Assembly: GCA_019308745.1 (NCBI GenBank)
Contig: JAFDHO010000017.1
Span: 1 to 40,159 of the forward strand
Length of the DNA stretch: 40,159 nucleotides
Source of the DNA: Deltaproteobacteria bacterium
GTDB lineage: Bacteria; Desulfobacterota; DSM-4660; Desulfatiglandales; HGW-15
Direction: 5' to 3'
Every line of letters starts with the position of its first letter. Position 1 is the first letter of the stretch. The notes beneath the pieces were generated by a model, which worked only from the letters and a program-made list of their open reading frames with translations, had not been told where the DNA came from and did not search any database. The position numbers and the translations under genes are program-made. This document shows positions 33,862 through 40,159 of the stretch, piece by piece.

Positions 33862-35910
33862 CTATGCCTTCCTGATGCTGCACATGAGTGATTTCATGTC
33901 AGGATACCCCAGGATACACTCCCTGCACTGGGCATCGGTAAGCAGGTTGGCATTTGCCTCTCCTTCCCATCCGTGGGGAACGAAGACCACGCCCTCTGCC
34001 ACGCGCTCCTCCACCCTGGCCTTCATCTTAACCTGACCTCGATTGGTTTCGATAATCACCACATCGGCATTCCCAACCCCACACTTCTTCGCGGTCTCCG
34101 GACCCAGCTCGGCAAAGGGTTCGGGAGACATCTTCCGCAGGGCCTCTATATTCCGGTGTTGAGCGTGTGTGAAATAATAGTTTCTGCTTCCCGTGGAGAG
34201 GATATAAGGATACTTCTCTGCGAACTCCTTTGCCTCTCCAAGAGGGCTCCTTTCCGGCTCCCTGTAACTGGGCAGGGGATCGAAGCCGACCTTCTCGAGG
34301 GCTTCGCTGTATATTTCAACCTTACCCGAAGGTGTCCGAAAGAGGCCCTCTGAAATGCCGTAGGTCTTTTGCTGATAAAAATCTCCCTGGGGCCTTTCAT
34401 TGAGCAGGTAATCAAAGGTGAGGCCTGAGGGTTCCAGCTCAAAGGCGACCAGGTCTTCTTCGGTCTCCCAGGGGAATTTGTCGCCCAGGCCCAACCGCTT
34501 GGCCAGTTCCGTATACAACTTCCATTCCGACCAGCTTTCGTGAAGCGGTTGGATACATTTCTTTCTCAACATCAGATAGGGGATACAATGACAGACGTTG
34601 TAAGTATAGGCGACGCCCCATTTCTCCAGGTGAGAGCAGGCGGGAAGGACGTAATGGGCCGCCCGTGCGGTCTCCGTCATAAACATGTCGTGAACCACCA
34701 AAAGATCAAGACGTGCGAACGCCTCCTTAAAGGCATTACTGTCGGGCATCGATAGTAGGGGGTTGCCTCCGACTACCAGGAATGCCTTGATCTTGTCGGG
34801 TATACTCTCCGGCACGACAGTGACAACCCCATATGGGCTCTTTCTGCCCCAGACTTCAAAAAACAGCGGATACTGATCAGCCCCGAGTGGCTTCCCCTCC
34901 ACGTCAAGTCCCACATTGCCGAACCTCAAGCGAGGACTGATGACCCATCCGCCGGGCACATTAATGTTACCCGTTATTGTTTGGAGTACGGCAAAGGCCC
35001 TGCTGTTTTGGGTGCCGTTGGCTGTCTGGTCTTGTGTGCAGGTCCCTTGGTAGATACTGGCCCCCTTGGTCCCTGCGAAAAGACGAGCCAATTTCCTGGT
35101 GTCTTCTGCCGCTACCCATGTTATCTCCTCCGCCCATTCCGGAGTGTACCTTTGTACATGTGAAACCAGCTTTTCGAATCCGAAGGTATGTTTTTCGACG
35201 AACTCCTTATCATAGATCTCTTCACTGATGATGACGTTGATCATGGCAAGTGCCAGGGCACCATCCGTACCTGGCCTTATCTTCAGATACATGTCCGCCC
35301 GATCAGCAAGAGGAATGCGTTTGGGGTCTATCACAACAAGCCTTGCTCCCTCTGCAAGGTTCTCCTCAAGTGCCAGCTTCAAAGGGAAATCCGAAGCATC
35401 AGGGTTGTGCCCCCAGAGGATATAGAGCTTTGTGTCCAGTTCCTCGGTCGGATATTTCCCGAATGTGATCTGCCGCGTGCGGATGCGCATCCGATAACAC
35501 ACGCTCTCGACGGAAAAGAAATTCGGGGACCCGAAGGCCGCCTTGAATCTCTGGGTAAGCCCTGCCATCTCCAAGTTCTCGACACCTATGGACCCGCTAA
35601 AGACCCCCAAGATCTGTGGGCCAAAGGCCCCTTTCAGTTCAGAGAGCTTGCGGGCAATCTCGTCAAGGGCCTGGTCCCAGGAGACCCTCTTGAAAGTTCC
35701 GTTTTCACGCTTTAAGGGGTATTTCAATCGATCGGGACTGTAAATATTCTCCAGTGCGTTCTCCCCTTTTGGACACAGCTTACCACTGTTGAGGGGATGG
35801 GACTCAAGACCTTCAACCTTTACCGCCCTACCATCTTCCACCGTGACCTTGCAGCCACAGCTATGGTAACACAGGGTACAATCTGTATAGACGTCTCTTC
35901 TTTCCCCCAT
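33862..35910 (-). CDS. Molybdopterin-dependent oxidoreductase, formate dehydrogenase-like
   Basis: A 682-residue member of the bis-MGD Mo/W enzyme family (DMSO reductase superfamily). The N-terminal 4Fe-4S motif is CTLCYHSCG...KLCPKG (CX2CX3CX27C), and a conserved SVCYRMR segment may supply a metal-ligating cysteine. There is no Tat signal, so it is likely cytoplasmic. No electron-transfer or membrane subunit accompanies it, so the substrate (formate, thiosulfate, polysulfide, acetylene hydration and others are possible in the family) stays open. I prefer the ATG at 35910; the frame remains open to 35970 without support. It is divergent from the acyl-CoA ligase. Confidence 0.85.
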   Translation of the reverse strand: MGERRDVYTDCTLCYHSCGCKVTVEDGRAVKVEGLESHPLNSGKLCPKGENALENIYSPDRLKYPLKRENGTFKRVSWDQALDEIARKLSELKGAFGPQILGVFSGSIGVENLEMAGLTQRFKAAFGSPNFFSVESVCYRMRIRTRQITFGKYPTEELDTKLYILWGHNPDASDFPLKLALEENLAEGARLVVIDPKRIPLADRADMYLKIRPGTDGALALAMINVIISEEIYDKEFVEKHTFGFEKLVSHVQRYTPEWAEEITWVAAEDTRKLARLFAGTKGASIYQGTCTQDQTANGTQNSRAFAVLQTITGNINVPGGWVISPRLRFGNVGLDVEGKPLGADQYPLFFEVWGRKSPYGVVTVVPESIPDKIKAFLVVGGNPLLSMPDSNAFKEAFARLDLLVVHDMFMTETARAAHYVLPACSHLEKWGVAYTYNVCHCIPYLMLRKKCIQPLHESWSEWKLYTELAKRLGLGDKFPWETEEDLVAFELEPSGLTFDYLLNERPQGDFYQQKTYGISEGLFRTPSGKVEIYSEALEKVGFDPLPSYREPERSPLGEAKEFAEKYPYILSTGSRNYYFTHAQHRNIEALRKMSPEPFAELGPETAKKCGVGNADVVIIETNRGQVKMKARVEERVAEGVVFVPHGWEGEANANLLTDAQCRECILGYPDMKSLMCSIRKA

Positions 35911-36501
35911 CTCTATTCTTCCTTTCTTCCATATGTATTCTGGTTCATCGACCTTTTGGAGATGATTCACTCCCCTATAGTAACGACTGCTATGTTCTCA
36001 TGCAAACCATTTGTGGGTTGCCCCTGCTCTCTACCTGGCAACCGATCTTCCAGCTCCAAGAAAGCCCTTTCTCTATATCAGCAGGGCACTGCCCGACCAA
36101 TGTCATCCCCTCGATATCTCCCCAGAAGCCAAAGAGCACCTTGCTGCTCCGTCGTTAATCAGATCCCGTAAGACCCCTCCTTTTCCCGCGCTCTTCACTC
36201 GCCTTGGCCAGGATGCCCCGTACGGAAGCACGGGGAGGAATGGCGAAACCGGGTTGGCTTCGGCGCCTTCCCTTTTGGCTCTGCGACAGATATCCCCGGC
36301 ACCTGCCTGGGGAGCTTCACTTCGTCCTCCTGATACAAGGCTGACAGTTCAGCTCGAAAAGTTTCACATAATGAAATCATATTTCGTAATTGAGCATATT
36401 TATCATTGACTTGCAAGCCCTGTCAAGATAAATGAAATAGGATTCATGCGGAAAGAAGTGGTGTGCTAAACTATGCTACCTTTATTGGAAGGGTTTGGGA
36501 T
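35911..36501. other. 591-base divergent gap with two GC hairpins and two dyads
   Basis: Between the molybdopterin gene and the ligase. CCCCGT (36215-36220) pairs with ACGGGG (36229-36234), and about 65 bases further a second stem forms around CCCCGGCACCTGCCTGGGG. Nearer the ligase are the dyads TTTCACATAATGAAA (36362-36376) and TTGAC...GTCAA (36406-36410 and 36422-36426). The latter overlaps TTGACT, which could serve as a -35, though the matching -10 is weak. A short minus-strand frame (36195-36416) has no recognisable product. A regulator site ahead of the ligase is plausible. Confidence 0.35.
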
Positions 36502-38119
36502 ATGGACATAGTAGATAAACTGGAGGGTCTTTCCACTTGGCAGGTCCTGGAGCAATCCGCAGAGGCGGTACCGGAAAAGACCGCAGTAATACACGGCAAC
36601 GAAAAGACAACCTACAGAGAGCTTTACTCCATGGCTGAGGCCATGGCCGCCAGTGTTGCCGAGCTGGGACTGGTTAAAGGGGATCGGGTAGCCGTCTATA
36701 TGCCCAATTCCATAGAGCTCATGGCTGCCTTCTATGCCTTGCAGAAGCTGGGCCTCATTGTGGTATGGATAAATCCCAATTACAGGAAGGAAGATGCCCG
36801 GTTCATTTTGAAGGACTCAGGGGCACGGGCACTGGTCCTCTTCCATGAATGGGACGGATACAATTACCTGGATGCCATTTCCAGCGTTCGAAAGGGACTT
36901 TCGAGCCTGGAATTCATTCTGGCCGTATGTAGCAAGGAAATCGAAGGGGACGGGGTCTACCCATTCCACAGGCTCCTCGAAGAGGGACAGGGAAAATCCG
37001 CCCCTGCAGCGGACATAGACAACCAAAAGGATTTGTCCATGTTGCTCTATACCTCAGGGACAACCGGCAAACCCAAGGGAGCCATGATTTGTCATTATGC
37101 GGCCGTGAGGGGCTCCTGGGAATACTCCCAGGGCTTTGGTGCAACCGGTGAGGACATTCATCGGCTTCCTGCCCATGTGCCATTCCTATGGATGCGGGGC
37201 GGTCCTGATTCAACCTGTTGTTCTCCAGTCAACCGTGGCCATAATGGATAAGTTCGAGCCGGAAAAGGCCTTCCAGATCATTGAACAGCACAGGGTCACC
37301 CTTCAGCCGGGTGCCCCGGCCCACTACATTCTCGAACTGAATCATCCCAAGCGCAATGATTATGATCTCACCTCCCTCAGGGCCGGTCTCATCGCCGGGC
37401 AAATCGCGCCGGAGGGCCTTATTACCCGGGTGGAGAGGGAAATGGCTGTCTATCTTACCTCCTTTTGGGGGGCTTCCGAGGTAGGGCCCGGGCTCGGGAT
37501 TATATGTCCCTATCCAACGCCCCTCGAGGTGCGGGAGAAGTACATTGGGAAGCCCATCGCCGGCACCGAAGTGCGGGTCGTTGACCCGGAAACCCGGGAA
37601 GAGGTCCCTGACGGGGAGATCGGCGAATTGACCGTATCGGGCTGGCATGTCATGAAGGGCTACTGGAAGAATCCCGAAGAAACAAACAAGCAGATTATCG
37701 ACGGCTGGCTCTTCATGGGGGATCTGGTCTCCCGGGAAGAAGATGGTTATCTCAGGATCTACGGCCGGACAAAGGACCTCATCAACCGGGGTGGATTCAA
37801 GATCTATCCCTCGGAGCTCGAGTCCCTCATTATCGAACACCCCAAGGTAGAGCAGGTCTGTATGGTGGCCACTCCCAATCCTGTGCTCGGCGAGAGCATT
37901 TGCGCCTGCATCATTCCCGTGAAGGGACAATCCCTCTCCCTCTCGGAACTGAGGGACTTCCTAAAGGACAAGATAGCCCCCCACAAGCTCCCTGACGAAC
38001 TGTGCCTCATGGAAGATTTCCCGAGGCTGTCAGGGGGAGTCAAGATAAACAAGTTTGGAAAGGGCGGACTGGCGGAATTGGCTGCCAAGGATGAAAGGCG
38101 CGAGCGATTCCGCAAATAA
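36502..38119 (+). pseudogene. Acyl-CoA ligase (AMP-forming), split by a frameshift
   Basis: An adenylate-forming ligase of about 540 residues that would activate a carboxylic acid with ATP and CoA. The first part begins at the ATG at 36502 (GGAAGGG upstream) and holds YTSGTTGKPKG; around 37153-37159 the frame changes, and the rest continues one base further along through IGFLPMCHSYG, GRTKDLINRGGFKIYPSELE and the C-terminal GGVKINKFGK with the catalytic lysine. Both parts otherwise look intact and match the family end to end. This is either a genuine inactivating mutation or a sequencing/assembly error. The specific acid cannot be predicted. The receiver gene follows after 27 bases. Confidence 0.8.
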
Positions 38120-38146
38120 ACTACATCTTGAACGGGAGACGGAAAC

Positions 38147-38653
38147 ATGGCAGAGCAAGACCTACTGAAAGGGAAGAGGGTGCTCATCGTGGATGATGAG
38201 CCTGACGTGCTCGAAACCCTGGAGGCCCTGTTGCCCGTGTGCGACGTGGTCAAGGCGACCACCTTTGAAAAGGCCGAGAAAGCCATGAATTCACAGGATT
38301 TTGATATCGCCATCCTGGATATCATGGGTGTTGACGGATACAAGCTCCTGGACCATGCCAAAAAGAAAGGCATAATGGCGGTCATGCTCACCGCCCACGC
38401 GCTCAGCGTAGAAGACACTAAGAAATCCTATCTGCAGGGAGCCGCCCTTTACATACCCAAGGACGAGATGTCCAACATCACCACCTATCTCAATGACGTC
38501 CTGGAGGCCAAGAAGAAGGGCAAGAGCACCTGGCGCAGGTGGCTCGACAGGTTGGGCTGGTATTATGACAACAGGTTCGGGCCGGACTGGAAGTACGCGG
38601 ACAAGGAATTCTGGGACAGCATCCTCAACAAGGATCGGGGCGACGCTCCATAG
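38147..38653 (+). CDS. Stand-alone response-regulator receiver protein
   Basis: A 168-residue protein with one receiver domain: acidic pocket Asp16-Asp17, phosphoacceptor Asp58 in ILDIMGVDGY, Thr82 and Lys105. After about residue 120 comes a basic and aromatic tail of about 45 residues (RRWLDRLGWYYDNRFGP) with no DNA-binding or enzymatic domain I recognise. No histidine kinase is nearby. It follows the ligase gene by 27 bases and may be co-transcribed. It probably signals by protein contact. A possible terminator with GCCGGC arms lies downstream at 38758-38786. Confidence 0.85.
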   Translation: MAEQDLLKGKRVLIVDDEPDVLETLEALLPVCDVVKATTFEKAEKAMNSQDFDIAILDIMGVDGYKLLDHAKKKGIMAVMLTAHALSVEDTKKSYLQGAALYIPKDEMSNITTYLNDVLEAKKKGKSTWRRWLDRLGWYYDNRFGPDWKYADKEFWDSILNKDRGDAP

Positions 38654-38864
38654 CTCTCCTTCGACATTCATCCGGTTGTAAGGACCGATCCGGATAATTC
38701 ACATAATGAGGATCCCTATCTCCTCGGAAAAACTTCCCAGCCCCTGTGCAGGCATGTGCCGGCCTATGTCCTTTTGTGGTGCCGGCCTTCATTTCTTTGA
38801 AGGGCCTGAACAGTGCCCCGATTATTTCTGTACTCAGACCCACGCTTAGGAGTAGCCTTTTGTC

Positions 38865-39020
38865 ATGTCGGCATTCTTTGCAATATTCTCCGCCTTTCTT
38901 TATGGACTGACCAATGTGCTCACCAGGATTGCCCTGCCTTACGGGAGCACTTCCGCGGGGGCGTTCATAAGCCTTGTCTCTTGCTTTTCTGCCGCCCTTG
39001 CCTTGTCGGTCTTCAAGTGA
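38865..39020 (+). pseudogene. EamA/DMT transporter N-terminal fragment
   Basis: A 51-codon frame opens with MSAFFAIFSAFLYGLTNVLT and ends at a TGA after the second hydrophobic segment. It looks like the first two helices of a drug/metabolite (EamA) transporter, with AGGAG upstream at a long spacing. The remaining eight or so helices are missing, and a fragment of a different transporter follows within a few bases. Too short to function as a transporter on its own. Confidence 0.55.
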
Positions 39021-39326
39021 TTGTGCCCGTTGACGGCATCTCGGCGAGCCTCCCTGGGGGCCTTCTTGATAAGGGGACACTGGCAATACGTGGCCCTCTC
39101 CGTCCTTTTCGAACTGTTGGGCTATGGCATGAAAAAGTGGAAATATCCCAGGGCTCCCCTGATACTCGGTTTCATACTTGGGCCCCTCGCAGAGGATTAC
39201 CTGCATAAGTCCCTGGGGGTCTATGGACTCGCCTTTCTCAAGAGGCCCATCGTGCTTGTCCTTCTGATCATGGTGATATTGTCCCTGGGTTATTCCATTT
39301 TCCACACCCTGAGGGAGAGAAAGTGA
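39021..39326 (+). pseudogene. TctA-family transporter C-terminal remnant
   Basis: The last 70 or so codons encode GYGMKKWKYPRAPLILGFIL, GPLAEDYL and FLKRPIVLVLLI, the conserved end of TctA, the large membrane subunit of tripartite tricarboxylate transporters. TctA is about 500 residues; everything before this is gone. Upstream codons in this frame show no homology I recognise. The remnant begins next to the EamA fragment, so two unrelated transporter genes have been joined by deletion. Confidence 0.6.
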
Positions 39327-39397
39327 GGAGGTCGCCATGAAGATACCAATCTATGGAGGCCTCTTGGGCCTTTCCTGGCAATAGGAGGAGATAACCA

Positions 39398-40159
39398 ATG
39401 ACTGTTCACAACTACCCGGAACCCTGTGCACCGAAGTACCAGAAACCCTCTACGGTTGATGCGTGTTTGAACCAAGCCATGCTGTTGGTGAAGAAAGAGC
39501 ATGGCCGGGCCGCGATGGGACCCGTGAGAAAAGGGGACCATATCTTGATTGTGACCCTACCCGACCAGGATGAAAATGTGAGGGGAGCCGTAACACAGGC
39601 ACTTCTTCAAGAAGGGGCGGAAAGCGTGGACTTTATTTACGAACATGAACTCACCGGGATGGAGCCCAAAATATATCGTGTCGAAGAGGGCTGGAAGGAA
39701 GCCGAGACCGTGGAAAAGGAACCGTGGAACATGTCTGGATCCTCCTTCTATTCCGACCTCGGGGAACCCTTGAGAAAACACCTAAAAGATCATCCTGAAT
39801 ATACGGGGGTTTTCTACGGGCTTGGAGGAAGGGGGCACCTCCGGTTTCAACTGAGGGAACACGCCAATAAGTTCAGGGGGTGCTGGGTCTTGAATAACTG
39901 GGAAGAATTCATGTCAAAGGCCTGGACTTATCCAGACGAACTCTGGCGAAAAATCGAGGAGAAGATCCTCAAATACCTTGGCCGTGCGGCGGCCGTGAGA
40001 ATAACCGATCCCGAGGGAACACACCTGGAGTACCCCGTCTCACAGGAAGAAGCAAAAAGGTGGGAGCTCACAGCAGGAAGACCTGGCCACATCTTCCTCG
40101 ATATTTTTCAGTCGACCACCGAAGAAAACGCGGTCACCCCGGTCTCCCCCGAGGTGCCC
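39398..40159 (+). CDS. Unidentified protein, 3' end outside the window
   Basis: A frame of 254 codons runs from the ATG at 39398 to the right edge without a stop. AGGAGGAG sits eight bases upstream, a strong ribosome binding site. The sequence is soluble and charged. The segment VRITDPEGTHLEYPV recalls the DPxGTxL region of aminopeptidase T-like (M29, COG2309) proteins, but metal ligands would lie beyond the window, so this is only a hint. A 15-codon frame (39340-39387) precedes it with its own GAGGAGG and may be a leader or a remnant. Confidence 0.6.
   Translation, partial: MTVHNYPEPCAPKYQKPSTVDACLNQAMLLVKKEHGRAAMGPVRKGDHILIVTLPDQDENVRGAVTQALLQEGAESVDFIYEHELTGMEPKIYRVEEGWKEAETVEKEPWNMSGSSFYSDLGEPLRKHLKDHPEYTGVFYGLGGRGHLRFQLREHANKFRGCWVLNNWEEFMSKAWTYPDELWRKIEEKILKYLGRAAAVRITDPEGTHLEYPVSQEEAKRWELTAGRPGHIFLDIFQSTTEENAVTPVSPEVP

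Noticed and set aside
36195..36416. 73-codon minus-strand gene in the 35911-36501 gap
   Set aside because: It spans both GC hairpins, has no recognisable product and no clear ribosome binding site.

Overview
The window reads as chromosomal DNA of a Gram-negative, probably anaerobic bacterium of the deltaproteobacterial type (Desulfobacterota-like). The basis is gene content: an outer-membrane TorF-like porin, a two-subunit glycine decarboxylase, a short GNAT-type N-acetylglutamate synthase with a Cys-rich tail, a molybdopterin oxidoreductase, DUF6785/OPT-like membrane proteins, and ArcB-like OTC plus carbamate kinase. No rRNA, tRNA, CRISPR array or intact insertion sequence was recognised. 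The taxonomic reading is inference.

Layout. 1-8952 (+): an FtsX-type permease cut by the left edge, two large OPT/DUF6785-like transporters, then tilS. 9132-17871 (all -): gcvH, gcvPA, gcvPB and lipB with 4-base overlaps, then a methyltransferase, an MBL-fold hydrolase, ilvE, mtnA and speD. 18275-20697 (+): lpdA, divergent from gcvH, and a radical SAM protein. 20837-29323 (all -): a nitrogen/guanidino cluster, read from the right as ureohydrolase, glycine-amidinotransferase-like enzyme, carbamate kinase, COG2403 GTPase, ornithine carbamoyltransferase and sodium:solute symporter. 29722-33698: an Lrp/AsnC regulator and argB (+), a HAD hydrolase and porin (-), and an ArgA-like acetyltransferase (+). 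33862-40159: a molybdopterin oxidoreductase (-), a frameshifted acyl-CoA ligase and a stand-alone receiver protein (+), remnants of EamA and TctA transporters, and an unfinished reading frame at the right edge.

The most interesting unit is 20.8-29.3 kb. It looks like an arginine deiminase pathway (carbamate kinase plus OTC) with no arginine deiminase. Where one would be expected there is an arginine:glycine-amidinotransferase-like enzyme, with a guanidino/agmatine ureohydrolase, a COG2403 GTPase and a symporter. An Lrp-type regulator and argB are divergent from it and an argA-like gene is close by, so this stretch appears to be an arginine/ornithine/guanidino-compound module.

The second notable signal is a family of about 320-base elements with long inverted-repeat arms. 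There are two full copies (9605-9933, 26182-26500), one half copy (23632-23730) and two probable decayed copies (near 29325 and 33741), all between genes. Between the two full copies the arm sequence differs at three positions and both arms changed together, so the ability to fold back has been kept.
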